From Iris pallida (lineage: Eukaryota > Streptophyta > Magnoliopsida > Asparagales > Iridaceae), in the NCBI GenBank assembly GCA_029216955.1, contig JANAVB010015600.1, positions 38,152,039-38,216,038 of the forward strand: a stretch of DNA of 64,000 bases, given 5' to 3'. Numbering within the stretch: the stretch's first letter is position 1; each line of letters begins with the position of its first letter. Shown piece after piece: positions 1 through 10,861 of this stretch. Made by a program: the position numbers and the translations under genes. Under the pieces are notes generated by a model. It worked only from the letters and a program-made list of their open reading frames with translations, was not told where the DNA came from and did no database searches.

Positions 1-2048
1 GTTGTAATTCGACCCAAATCGAAGAAGACTCCATTTGAGTTATGGTTTGATAGAATTCCATCAGTTTCATATTTTAGAATATTTGGTTGTAAATGTTTTA
101 TTCTTAATACGAAAGACAATTTGGAAAAGTTTGACGAAAAGGTCGATGAAGGTATATTTTTAGGTTATGCGGCCAAGAGCAAAGGATACAGAGTCTTCAA
201 CAAACGAACCATGATCATCGAAGAGTCAATCAACGTCACTTTTGATGAACTGAATCAAATGACTATCGATGACAATAACGAAGATCCAACTGTACCAAGC
301 TCAACAACAGCTGATTCTCAACCAAGCTCGGCACTAGCTGATCCTCCTAGAGAAGATCCAGGAACCAGCTACCTTCAGAGTCTGCCTAAAAGATTAAAAT
401 TTACGGCTGATCATCCAAAGGATTTGGTAATTGGTAACATTACCAAAGGTGTAAGTACTCGTACATCCAGTAGAGATATTGTTTCTAGTGTTGCATTTAT
501 TTCACAGCTAGAACCCAAAACTATTGATGAAGCATGTAGTGATAGTTTTTGGATATATGCTATGCAAGAGGAATTAAACCAATTTGAACGAAATCAAGTT
601 TGGGAACTTGTTCCCAAGCCTATTGATCATTCGGTCATTGGCACCCGTTGGGTATTCCGAAATAAACTTAATGAGAATGGTTTAGTGACTCGTAATAAGG
701 CTCGACTCGTAGCTCAAGGATACAATCAGGAAGAATGTATCGACTACGATGAGACTTATGCCCCAGTTGCGAGATTAGAATCTATTCGCATGTTATGTGC
801 ATTTGCATGTTTTCATAATTTTAAATTATTTCAAATGGATGTCAAGAGTGCATTTTTAAATGGTTTTATTAAAGAAGAAGTTTTTGTAGCACAACCTCCA
901 GGTTTCACAGATTTTAAAAACCTTGATCATGTTTTCATGTTGAAAAAAGCTTTATACGGTTTGAAACATGCCCCTCATGCTTGGTATGATCGTCTAAGCT
1001 CTTTTCTACTTGACAACGATTTTTCAAAAGGCAAGGTTGACACTACACTTTTTATTAAGTCCTTTAATGGTAAGCTTTTTTTAATACAAGTCTATGTTGA
1101 TGATATTATTTTTGGATCTACTGATGAATCTCTGTGTCAAGAATTTTCTAAGTGTATGCAGAATGAGTTTGCGATGAGCATGATGGGAGAGCTGAAATTC
1201 TTTCTCGGACTGCAAATCAAACAAACTGACAATAAGGACGTTCATAAATCAAGCCAAGTACACAAAAGATTTGCTAAAGAAGTTTGATCTGGACAATGTC
1301 AAACCTATTGGCACTCCGATGGCAACTTCAACAAAGCTTGATATTGATGAACAAGGCAAGCCGGTCGACACACGTAAGTATCGAAATATGATCGGTAGTT
1401 TACTTTATTTAACTGCTAGTCGTCCAGATATTATGTTTAGTGTTTGCCTGTGTACACGTTTTCAAGCTAATCCAAAGGAATCACATATGTGCGCAGTTAA
1501 GCATATCTTTCGATACTTTAAGGGCACCCCTTCTGTTGGCTTATGGTATCCCAAAACTAAGTCCTTTGACCTTACTGGTTATTCGGATGCAGATTTTGCT
1601 GGATGCAAAGTTGATAGAAAAAGTACCAGTGGCACATGTCATTTCTTAGGCAAGGCTTTAGTCTCATGGTTTAGTAAAAAGCAAAATTCTGTAGCCCTAT
1701 CAATAACAGAGGCTGAGTATATCGCCGCAGGACGTTGTTGTGCTCAGATTTTGTGGATGAAACAAACCTTAGAAGACTATGATTTATTTTATACACATAT
1801 TCCCATTTTCTGTGATAACACGAGCACTATTAATTTAACTAAGAATCCTGTATGTCATTCTCGTACAAAACATATCGAGATTCGACATCATTTTCTTAGA
1901 GATCATCATCAAAATGGAGACATTGACCTTGTATACATAGATACTGAGAATCAATTAGCTGACATTTTCACTAAAACCTCTAGCAGAAGATCGTTTCAAT
2001 TATTTACGTCGAGAATTAGGAATTTTGGACGTCAACAATGTTAATTGA
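1..2048 (+). pseudogene. pol: Copia A pol: integrase C-terminus, reverse transcriptase, RNase H
   Basis: The reading frame is open from base 1. The first ~75 codons are the integrase C-terminal region (FELW, FGCK, DEGIFLGY motifs). RT follows from about 590, with the VWELVPK start, the LVAQGYNQ segment, and the catalytic YVDD at 1093-1104. RNase H lies at about 1400-1980 (SDADFAGC, TEAEY, HIEIRHHF). Compared with copia B, an extra base near 1240 and another near 1973 shift the frame, so RT and RNase H are in different frames. The probable end is the TGA at 2046-2048. The product would be the polyprotein that copies element RNA into cDNA; this copy cannot make it intact. Confidence 0.92.
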
Positions 2049-2642
2049 TTTATTTTATGATTTTATTTAATATGCAAGAACTGTGTTAGAGACAAGCCAA
2101 TAAAGAGTCTGTCTGTCACCATAACTACGGTTGAAGCGAAGCGGTACTTAAGAGTTTCCCGGTGAACCTCCGCCAGCTGGGACAGTACTCATATAGCTAA
2201 TCTGAAACAGTCGCTGTGTAAAGAAATTTAATTTATAAAATAACATTAATTATATTATTTTAATGTCAAAATTACTAATCTTCGAATTAAATATTTGAAA
2301 TGAGCCAATGAAAAAGAAAGTATTTCAAACCAACCCCAGGCGAATTCGGCCAGACTTCGGACCAAATTCGGCCCGAGTTCGGTTGAAGGTATCAGGTTAT
2401 ATAACCAGAACCCGAGAGCCTTTCTTCTTCATTGCTTCTAAACTTCATCAAACAGCAACAGCAGCCGCACGAGAGAACCCCCTAATCCTAGTTCTTCACC
2501 ACCCCTTCTCTTCAAATCCAAGTGGTGAAATTAATCCAAACTTTGGATTCGTGCGGAGTTCGTCGTTCTCTACAACATACTCAAATCTCGGAGGTATAAC
2601 TCCTTATTTCCCCTCCGTTTAATTTCGTGCTATGTACTTATT
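2049..2642 (+). other. Spacer between pol and env-like ORF of copia A
   Basis: No convincing coding sequence. An open frame at 2308-2622 exists but has no recognisable domain. Such spacers commonly hold the leader for the downstream ORF in SIRE-type elements; the last ~200 bases are C/T-rich and run up to the ATG at 2651, consistent with a 5' leader. No splice site could be fixed by eye. Confidence 0.4.
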
Positions 2643-2650
2643 TTGCATAA

Positions 2651-3969
2651 ATGGCACCAAAGGGATTTAACCCCTTTAAGAGGAAAAAGACAACCAACCC
2701 AAGTGAGGAAGGTTCATCTTCGAATCCACCTACGAATTCCCTCTTTTCGCCAGTCCAATCTAGCGATGGCGCAGTTCGACGGATTTTACTTTCAAACCCT
2801 AGATCAAGCCCTACTGTGGTATGGAGATTTTTCAATGAGATCCATATGCATAGGCGCTCCCATCAAGTGGACTGTATTTCCAGAATACCGACCTTTCTTT
2901 GAGGCATTAGGGTTACAATATTTTGTTAAACTCTGTTTTCCCGTAGCAACTAATGCCATTAGACTGTTATACTGTAATATTATATTAAACACGTTTGATG
3001 TAAGCACTCGTGTTGGAGGATTAGATATCAATTTCAATGATGTTATCTTAGCAAAAATCTTTGGTATTCCCAACGAAGTTGAACCGCTTGTTGATATGAC
3101 TGAATTTGATTTCCCCGACGGCACGACACTTACAAGTTTTCAAAGCGGAACTCTGTGCACCTGATCGAGTTCGCTCTGGAAAGTTCAAAGCAAACAACTT
3201 GAACTTGTTTAATTATGAATTATACCGTATTATTTACTCCACTCTCCTTCCGAAATCTACTTCGAAGGATGATGTCACGTCTCTTGAATTATCTGCTATG
3301 TATCACATTCTTAAGGAGATTCCATTTTCTGCCCCTAAGACCATTATTCAGATGATGGGACGTTGTCGTGCAAGAGATAGAAATCTCTCTTATGCGATGA
3401 TTTTCCAACGCATCTTCCAGCATTTCGACATTGATTTATCTACTTGTACTCAAGACCCTGAGCCCAAGTTTCTCAAGTTATCTCATCGCAGTATGACTGC
3501 TGCTGCTCCTCCTACTGCCCCTGCTACTGCTCCACCTCCTCCACCTCCTCAGCAGTATGCTATGACATTTGAGGGCATACACCAACACCTTTCAGATTTG
3601 TATGTCTCGATGACGGACATGGCCCGCGAGCGTGAGTTCCGCGACGTCACCCGTTATCAGGCGATTGTAAATTCTTTAGCTGATCTTCGGTTCGCCCATA
3701 CTGGACATTCTGCCGGTTCCATTCCTAGTGATCCAGCTTTCTCTGGTTACCGCTGAGAGGATGAGGCTGTTCATGCCTAGTTTCAGCCCGGTAACGCATA
3801 TGATTGGTACCGTTCTGACCGTGCTCCTCGAGATTATGTTGGTGAGTTTTACACTGGCGCTCCTCCTCACCCTTCTAGCGCGGGTACCTCTGCAGCTAGT
3901 CCTTCTGGATATGCTGGTCATGCTGGTCATGCTTATGATGATGATGATGATGATGATGAGGATATGTGA
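2651..3969 (+). pseudogene. Copia A extra ORF after pol (env-like / putative plant transposon protein), broken
   Basis: An ATG at 2651 opens a basic, Ser/Pro-rich N-terminus (starts MAPKGFNPFKRKK). The frame then shifts near 2760 and again near 3110. The central part (WTVFPEYRPFFEALGL, then GGLDINFNDVILAKIFGIPN) resembles the domain described as 'putative plant transposon protein', found in SIRE-type env-like ORFs and other plant elements. A C-terminal part carries a Pro/Ala-rich linker, a MTDMARERE helix, in-frame stops at 3754 and 3778, and an Asp-rich tail ending at 3967-3969. The function of this protein family is unknown; envelope function is not established and I saw no transmembrane segment. 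Placement after pol and before the 3' LTR fits SIRE/Maximus. Confidence 0.75.
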
Positions 3970-4510
3970 TATGTTATCTGTTTTTTTTAGACTTAGATAT
4001 TATCTACTGTATACTTGGAAATGCTCTAACATTCCAAGTTTTTCTATCTTTTTAGACTTTATTATCAGTATTTCTTTTGAGGACTTGTACTGGATATTTT
4101 TATGTCTTTTGGACATCATTTCATCTTTATGGATTTCGTAGTTTATGGTTCACATCAGTTTATTTACTTAGTATCTTTTTCTTCTTTAATAACTGTCTGT
4201 GAAATAATTCTTTGTTTATTATAAACTGCCTGAGTACAAATACATGCCTGTGATGTCATTTAAATTTTTTTTACTATTTCTATCATTTATTATTATTATT
4301 TTTTTGTGTTTCTTCACTGTTTGTTATTTATGCATTGATTGCGGGGGAGTTTTTCTCTTTTACAATTATTTTGCTAAATGACAACGGGGGAGAAAAATAA
4401 AGATCTAACTTTTCTTTTGAGAAAATGCAGGACATGAACAATTTTTGATTTTATTTCAAGCTTAAATGTTATATCATTCATAGTTTGTCAATTATCAAAA
4501 TGGAGGAGAT
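3970..4510 (+). other. Copia A 3' spacer with purine tracts and the polypurine tract
   Basis: T-rich spacer without coding sequence. Purine tracts of the GCGGGGGAG / ACGGGGGAG type stand at about 4339 and 4385. A third tract, ATGGAGGAGAT, ends at 4510 directly before the LTR's TGTTGG and is the likely plus-strand primer. Repeated G-rich tracts upstream of the 3' LTR are common in SIRE-type copia elements. Confidence 0.7.
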
Positions 4511-5580
4511 TGTTGGCCCATTGGTCATGGTCAAACTGATTTTAATAATTGATCAAACTCTGTCTGGATATATGAAGCTAGTCAGGATATATCGGACTCT
4601 TGGACATGATCAAGAACAGCTATCTACACAGTTCAAGACCGAAGCAATGTTTGCCTGTTCGAGTCTGTATTTCTTTGAGCAATATATTTTTTATTTTATT
4701 GAGTCTAGGAATACATTGTACACCGAGTCGTACTGGCAAATAGGCTATTCCAAAATATTTTCAAAATATCTTTTAAAATGTCCTTTGTTTTGAAAAACAT
4801 TCTTATTAACAAAAGTTTAAAAAAGGTTTTTCAAAAAGGTTTTCAAAAATCCCCAAAATTTATTTTTAAATACCTAACCTAACCCTGACAGAACTCGGCC
4901 AGAGTTCGGCCAGAGTTCGATTAGTAGCCGTTTTAATTTTTGAATTCTTTAGAACTTGGTCCTCCTGCAGTTGCGGATTTGACTGATATTTCCTCATCGA
5001 GTTCTGTCCGAATTCTGCCTGAATTCTGCCAGAATTCTGTCTTTGGAAAAACTATAAATAGAGAAGGATTTCGATCTCAACTCACTCATTCACTTTCAAT
5101 CTTCTCTCTATCTAAAGCTTTCAGTCTTCCAAAGAGTTTTCTTGAGCTTTAAATTTCAGGTCCCAAGCCAATTACAATCCTCTAGTCAATTTGCCAGTGC
5201 GGTACGGTCTAGAAGTTTTTGTGAGATTGTAATCAGAAGGCTTGATTGAAGAATACCTCTTCATAATTGAAGTTGGACGAGTTCTTCGTATCAAAGCTCG
5301 CGATGTAGAAGTTGCAAGGACTTCGTAAGAAAACTTGCGGTTTTGCCAATAGTGGATTCAACTGGTAGCAAGAGTTCTACCGACTGGATTAGTCCTCAAC
5401 AGAGGGAAACCAGTATACATCGCTGTCATTGCGTTTGCTTTCTTATCTCTGCCTTTACATTACTTAGTTGTGATTATTATTCTGTGATCTTGCTGCTAAC
5501 ATTTTTTAATTAGCATATTTTTGCTGCCAACTCTATTCACCCCCCTCTAGAGTATTGTGCTTTACGATTTCGTTCCTACA
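4511..5580 (+). repeat. Copia A 3' LTR (1070 bp)
   Basis: It starts TGTTGGCCCATTGG and ends TTCGTTCCTACA, thus TG...CA. A TATA box, ACTATAAATA, lies at 5051-5060. It matches the 5' LTR of copia B over its whole length with scattered differences and small indels. The next bases (GATAT, 5581-5585) would be the right target duplication; the left copy is outside the window. Confidence 0.93.
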
Positions 5581-5759
5581 GATATGTGAATGAATGCATG
5601 AATGGGGATATGTATGCTAGTATGCTAAATATGTAAGGATCAAGAAATGGATGAATACAAGCATGTAAGTTATGTAATGAAATATAAGTAGGTAGGTACC
5701 TATGTATGTGTATTGTTGTATTAGGCTATAGCCTATGTTTATGGCATGGATGCCCAATT

Positions 5760-6065
5760 AAGGTGTGTGGTTGGCTTGATAGCCTAGTTTGACTTGTACT
5801 TGTGCTAGATTGCTAATATAGATTTGGGTTAGGCCTAGTGAGACTTGATAGACTAGAGTGTTGACCAAGGTTTGACCCAATTGTTCAGGATTGACTAGGG
5901 TTGGCCAAAAATCAACATTGAGTCTAAATGTGACCAATTGACCTAGTTTGACTAGTGTAGTTGACTTGGGTTGACCCAAAGTTGACCAAGTTTGACTTGG
6001 ACCTAGTTTGACCTAGACAGTTGACCAGGTTTGACGTAGAGTTGACTTTGACCTAGATTGACCGA
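5760..6065 (+). promoter_or_regulatory. Cluster of about 16 TTGAC motifs (W-box-like) in T0
   Basis: About 16 copies of TTGAC, often TTGACC or TTGACT, lie within ~300 bp, mostly in one orientation. TTGACC/T is the core recognised by WRKY factors. The same block occurs in the T1 and T2 LTRs at the matching place, downstream of the TATA box in LTR orientation. Whether it acts as an enhancer or is only a degenerate short tandem repeat cannot be told from sequence. Confidence 0.5.
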
Positions 6066-6915
6066 GAAATCATGTAGATTGCATCGTAGACTTCATTTAC
6101 CTTATTTTAAACATATTATAACCCATATTGCTCTATTTAGCACATTGTGACTCCGGTATAGACATCTGATATTACACTTTCTTTTCAGAGTAGCAGGCGA
6201 GTACATTCTCTGATAGTTCTCTCATTTACTTGTCAATTACGGTACTTCAGTTCTAGTTAGCTGTATGTGATTCTCTGTTACAACACGTATGGATATTCTG
6301 GATTCATGTATGCGACACACATACCATATTGTCTGGCCTCTATTACTGGTATCATCATGTCTGGCTTCTATTACTGGAATCACTTACTGGAATCACCCTG
6401 GAATCACTTGCTGGTATCACCATATTGGCTAGACTCATTTCGATTCTCGTATCGTATTCTGGATTCACTTGTACTTGCTGGAGGGGAAATACTTGAGTAA
6501 GATATGTAGATATACCCCAAATCTGGAATCTCCCAACTGGAATATATTGGAATGATAGCCATCTCATACACGGCCAGGTGTGTGATGTGCCGTATTACCT
6601 ACAGCCATTTACATGTCGATCTCGGTATTTTAAAATACACTGTTAGAGTATAGGCTAGACTCACCCTGGAATCATTGATCACTATGACTGGAATCGTCTC
6701 GTACTGGATTCATCTTGTATTAGATTCGTCTTGTACTGGACTTACATTGGAGTTACATTTGTCTACATTTACTGTCTAGACTTATACCATGTTACTCTAG
6801 TTCAGCTAGATTCTATTTTACATCTTTTATTGCCCTGATTCTTCTCTTGTTTTAGTTACTTACTTTCCTTGTACCTTATCTGTCTCTCTATACCATCACC
6901 TGAATATAAACTGTC

Positions 6916-7113
6916 ATGTTCATCAATACAACTGTCTATAACTGTTTTATAGTTCTCTGTCATTTACTTGGGTTTTTAGATGAGATTGTGCTCGTTCTTG
7001 TCCTGACTGTACCTGTTAAAAATATTACAGATACTTGCACTGAGGATACATGCCCTACATATTATGGACCCGGAGACGGGATGGCTACCTTTGGCCCCGA
7101 TACTCAGGAGTGA
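6916..7113 (+). CDS. Small LTR-embedded ORF with NIT...CPTYYG motif (T0 copy), 65 aa
   Basis: I do not recognise this as a known gene. A hydrophobic first ~35 residues are followed by VPVKNIT, a short Thr/Glu/Asp linker, CPTYYG and a short tail. Homologous ORFs sit at the same LTR position at 10610-10861 (-) and 44552-44881 (-). The CPTYYG codons differ between copies only at third positions, and the linker differs by whole codons (7, 5 and 6 residues), which suggests coding selection. NIT is a potential N-glycosylation sequon. The hydrophobic leader could be a signal peptide or an accident of T-rich DNA. The start codon is the first in-frame ATG and is uncertain. Confidence 0.4.
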   Translation: MFINTTVYNCFIVLCHLLGFLDEIVLVLVLTVPVKNITDTCTEDTCPTYYGPGDGMATFGPDTQE

Positions 7114-7468
7114 TCGGGATTTAGTTGAGTAGACTTGCATCTGTCTTTCATCTTAAACTTGTTGTATTTGATTGGAGACTTGTTTTGTATTTGAGATTGT
7201 TGAGATTTTGTTATCATTATAGTAGTTGTCTTTCTATTTCTTAGTTATCTCTTCTATGTTATCATATCGTGCTTAGACTGTGATTGAGATTCTATTATAT
7301 CTATACTTGTCCTCCGTTCAGAGTTGAGATTTTGACAAGTACATTATATAAATGCGTGAGTTGTTGGTTAGATAGTGACCTAGAACAGCGTTCTACCACC
7401 GACACTGCGGCGTAGGCTGGGCGCTGTTACATACTCGTACCCTCACAGTGGGTGCGGGTCATGATACA

Positions 7469-8849
7469 TCCACCTGCTTCTTCAACTCCATCAACCTGCT
7501 GTTGTTCATCCTATAGACGTGCTGAGATATCGGCTCTATGTCGGGCACCTAGTCTATAAAGAACTTAATATCTCTGTTCGGTGGTAGTCCTGGCAACTCC
7601 TTTGGAAAGAAATCTATGAACTCTGCTATCAATGGATGTGGCACGCTCTCCTCTTCTACTCGAGCTCCATAGAAAACTCCACTGTCCTGCTCCGCCTTCC
7701 GTCTGGCGAACTCAAACTCTGGCTGTTCTGGCAATTAGAATAGAACCCTGCCTCCACGATAATCAATACGGGCATGGAGCCTGCTCAACCAATCCATCCC
7801 GAGTACAATATCGTAGTTCGATAATGGCAATACGAGCAAACTCACATCCAGTTTTCGGCCTCCTGAAATAATTCTCCTATTCTTGAAAATATCACTAACG
7901 AGGATGATACCACCCACAGTCGTGATCTTGTAAGTCCTAGTCAATGATTCAGAAGCAAATCGTATCTAATAGCAAATAATACAGATACAAAACTATGAGA
8001 AGCACCGGAATCGAACAAAGCAAATACGAAAATAGAGTCGAGAAGAACAGAACCTGCGATCAGATCTCCTACCGCCTCTTTATCCTCAGCTGCCATAGTG
8101 TTAGCTCGCACCTGCTGGCCTTCTCTAGCATGCGGCTGGTGCTGGACGAACCACTCATGCTGTATCTGCAATGGTGGTCCCTTCTGCTGGCCCACCGGAG
8201 CCCTAACTCCTACTCCCTGAGCTATACATTCCATAGACTTGGGATATTCCCTTAGCTGATGATCAGATTCCCCACAAAGTAGGCGCCTGCCTAACCTCTT
8301 TCGGTAGTCTCTCCACTCGTGCCCTAGCTTCTTACACAAGGGAGAAATGGTAACTTGTTGCTACTTAGGGGCCTGCTGAGCTTGCCTCTACTGCTGATGA
8401 GCCTGCTGAAAAGGTGCACGATCCTGGCCCTGAAACGGCTGCTGCTGGAAAGGCCTCTGTTGGTGTTGTTAGTGCTGCTGCTGAAAGTGGGGCATCTTGG
8501 TCGGGCTTGCATTGCTGCCGGAACCATGTGCATCACGACCCCTCTTCAACCTCAGCTCTAGGTCGTCCTTCGCTGCCATGTCCCCTGTCAAAATCTTCTC
8601 AAAGGTGGCATCTCTTTCGCTCTTGGTCAAGGACTTGACTTCCTTGACCAAACCCTTACGAAACCTCCTAGCCTTCGTTGACTCGCTAAGGCCCTCCACA
8701 AATCTGTACAGGCAACAGAACTCCCCGACGTACTTCTCCACTATCTGGTTCCCCGGAACCAGGCTCTCAAACTGCATGTCCAAGGCATCGAGTGTTGTGT
8801 CAGGGAAGAACTTCTCCTTGAAAAGCTTCTTGAAAGCCTCCAAAGCACT
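7469..8849 (-). pseudogene. pol: Truncated chromovirus-like gag-protease-RT fragment
   Basis: On the minus strand, a gag segment (8843 to 8469) has the WEAFKKLFKEKFFP and YRFVEGL patterns of chromovirus gag. A glutamine-rich stretch and a degenerate zinc knuckle (CGESDHQLREYP) follow. Protease comes next, with DSGASHSFVS near 8000-8012 and VLGMDWL near 7795. The RT leader follows (ELPGLPPNRDIKF) and continues, past an in-frame stop, to about 7470. RT is then cut by the end of T0. At the other end gag is joined abruptly to LTR sequence at about 8850. Frameshift near 7944 and stops near 7733 and 7548. Motifs fit Tekay/Del-type chromoviruses; no integrase or chromodomain remains to confirm. Confidence 0.85.
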
Positions 8850-9579
8850 GCCTCATGCACACATGTATCAGAAACCTGGGCATGCACTACCTCGTGTACA
8901 CATGTCGAACACTGTAGGACACAACGTGTCCACTCAAATGTCTCGTGCTCGTGTCAGTAGATAGGCTAGGCATAGGGGTTCGTGTTAATGTCCCTGAGTC
9001 GTGTCCACAGTGCGTCTTGTGTCGTGTCCGACCACGTATCAGTACGTCTGGTCATCTAAGGGAATTTGGGTTTTTTTTAGGTATAGATGAGTGGCCAAGA
9101 TCATTCCACCCGATTCCAAGCCTTCCTATTGGTTCTAGGCTTTCTTTTCACAAATATCCTAAGAAGAAAATATCCTACTTATAAATATCTAGATATTACT
9201 AACCTTGGCACTTAGTAGGAATGTTCTAACCATGATCCTAACCTCATGACTAATCTAGATTAGGTTAAACTTCTAGGTTAAGGCTTAACTAAAAGATTAG
9301 CACAATATTTAATTATTCAAATTACAATTTCACAAAATTGTCAAAATGACCAAAATACCCTTAGGCTAAAAAGTTGTAATTAGTCATCTTAATCACATGA
9401 CTAGGCTCCCTTGGTCATGGTTAGTCTCTAGGCTTTGCCAAACTCTAGGGTTACACTAGTCAATCATCAAAATCATAAGTCGTGGTTTTAAATAGTTTTA
9501 AATTAACTAAAAATCACCAAAATTATGGAAAACTGAGAAATGACAAAATTACCCTTGATTTTGGAAACAGGTAGTTACA
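8850..9579 (-). repeat. T1 3' LTR, partial: 531-bp start plus a short internal piece
   Basis: 9049-9579 matches 14022-14552 almost base for base (531 bp each, TG...CA), with the LTR start at 9579 on the minus strand (TGTAACTACC). Leftward from 9048, about 200 bp resemble the T1 5' LTR around 13080-13250, so some 770 bp including the TATA box appear deleted here. Microhomology CTGGTCATCT sits at the junction. At about 8850 the sequence switches to gag. Alternatively the two 531-bp blocks are complete short LTRs; the lack of any PBS beside 14022 argues against that. Confidence 0.7.
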
Positions 9580-9613
9580 ATCCTACCCCCCTAGAAAAAT
9601 TTCGTCCTCGAAA
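9580..9613 (-). other. T1 polypurine tract
   Basis: On the minus strand a stretch of the type TTTCGAGGACGAAATTT is followed by TCTAGGGGGGTAGGA and directly by the LTR start TGTAACTACC. The first part resembles the conserved end of chromovirus pol, just upstream of the 3' LTR. It fixes the T1 orientation as minus. Confidence 0.8.
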
Positions 9614-10230
9614 TTTGAAACGGTCGTACGCTTCTCTAGGTCAAGCACCCAACAATAAAAGTCTACTAAGTTTTATCCTAAGTTATATAACATGCGATCC
9701 AGGGAATCAGAACACATGCATGGTTTTAAATCTCTGCAGTATCATGTTATTACAGTCTTCATTGGGATTTTCTATTTAATCTAGCATGATCATCACATAT
9801 GCAAACTAAAGGTACTATGAAGGCAATCATCAGTCAATGGGCGGAAAGAAACAGGTAAAAAAAATAGCAAGACCTAACCTCCTAGTCCAATGCCTGTAGG
9901 ATCCTCAACTGTCCTCGCAAAAGCCCTACCCTGGCGGAGTATATCCCACTGCTGGTGTGGGGCGTAATGCGGTGCCATAGGTGGCCTACCCTGTGCTCCC
10001 TGAGCTGCACGGCGATTGTTCGAAGGACAATTTAGAGTACAAGTAATCAGCATCAAGAAAGGACAGTTGTATAAAAGCAATTAGAAGTTTCCTAATTATG
10101 ATTGAGTACCCTTAGCCTATAGCCTATATCTTCTAAAACAATAGCAGGCTCGTAGCAGCACTCTAAGTCGAGCACTACTACGACATCGCACCAATTGCGA
10201 CTTCTGACCTGCAAGGGCCACCACTTAAAA
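9580..10230 (-). other. T1 internal region, about 0.65 kb, almost no coding sequence
   Basis: Between the 5' LTR end at 10231 and the polypurine tract there is only a leader, a short gag-like open piece (10080 to 9874, containing RRAAQGAQGRPPMAPH) and A/T-rich filler. Protease, RT, RNase H and integrase are all absent. No clear PBS was found next to the LTR; TTTTAAGTGGTGGCC stands where a TGGTATCAGAGC-type site would be expected. T1 is therefore a non-autonomous or internally deleted copy. Confidence 0.65.
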
Positions 10231-10609
10231 TGTGTCACGACACGCACCCGAGGTAAGGTTACGAGTGCGTAACTGCGTCCCATCCTACGCCGCAGAAACG
10301 GCATAGAACGCTGTCTAGGTCTACCATCTATCAATAGTTATAATATTAAGACCTATCAAGAATGGTCAACTCCGAACGGAGGACAAGCAATGACAATATA
10401 ATATACTCAATCACAAACTCTAAGAATGACGATAATAATACTGAAAGATAAATACAACAAGATTTATAAATATCATCCTGAAAATCCAACACAGAATAAT
10501 ACGAGTCCAAAATCTCTGAGTCAATAATCTCAATACAAACAACTAACAAATAATAACAAGACAAAGTAATCTGGAGACAGAGTCCAATACTATACTAAAA
10601 CCAGCTAAA

Positions 10610-10861
10610 CTATACCAAGGCCTCATCTGCTAGAGCTAGCCCCTGCTGCACTAAGGTATCCAACTCTATACCAACCACGTCATGAGGACCGTAATAGGTA
10701 GGGCACTCCTCCTCATCATCTGTAATATTTTCAACAGGTCCAGTCAGGACGGAAACGAGTACAAAATCACAAACAATGGTTCTAGTTATACAATATTGAA
10801 AATATAGCAGTAGATAGAGAGAATATACTAGGTAAAGTAGAGCGTACATGCATCCTGACAA
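10610..10861 (-). CDS. Small LTR-embedded ORF with NIT...CPTYYG motif (T1 copy), 83 aa
   Basis: The hydrophobic N-terminal ~40 residues are rich in Leu and Tyr. Then VLTGPVENIT, an acidic linker DDEEE, CPTYYG and an acidic/Leu-rich tail follow. Homologous to the ORFs at 6916-7113 (+) and 44552-44881 (-). The nucleotide stretch coding VLT-PV-NIT is nearly invariant even at third positions, while CPTYYG changes only synonymously; the first part may also have a nucleotide-level role, since ATATTACAG looks like a 3' splice site. No known family recognised. Confidence 0.42.
   Translation of the reverse strand: MSGCMYALLYLVYSLYLLLYFQYCITRTIVCDFVLVSVLTGPVENITDDEEECPTYYGPHDVVGIELDTLVQQGLALADEALV

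Larger units (their letters stand above)
1..5580 (+). mobile_element. Copia A: SIRE/Maximus-type LTR retrotransposon, 5' end outside window
   Basis: The order integrase C-terminus, reverse transcriptase, RNase H, extra ORF after pol, polypurine tract and LTR is seen directly. The order IN-RT-RH marks Ty1/copia, and a long extra ORF downstream of pol is typical of SIRE/Maximus elements. The 3' LTR (4511-5580) closely matches the 5' LTR of copia B at 58099-59131, so both belong to one family, in the same orientation. The 5' LTR, gag, protease and most of integrase lie left of the window. Downstream DNA at 5581 is a long gypsy LTR (T0), so this copy appears to have inserted into T0; the target duplication cannot be checked because the left flank is missing. 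Confidence 0.93.
5581..7468 (+). repeat. T0: 3' part of a long chromovirus-like gypsy LTR, truncated on the left
   Basis: This stretch aligns, in opposite orientation, with the downstream parts of the LTRs at 10231-14552 and 44271-47741. The shared order is a TTGAC-rich block, a conserved small ORF, a block with CGTAGGCTGGGCGCTG-like sequence, and a terminus of the type GGGTCATGATACA. It ends at CA 7467-7468 and abuts minus-strand RT sequence, so it is probably the 3' LTR or a solo LTR inserted in an older element. Its left part is cut by copia A. Confidence 0.75.

Noticed and set aside
2651..3969. True viral envelope gene
   Set aside because: No signal peptide, transmembrane anchor or glycoprotein features; matches a plant transposon domain of unknown function.
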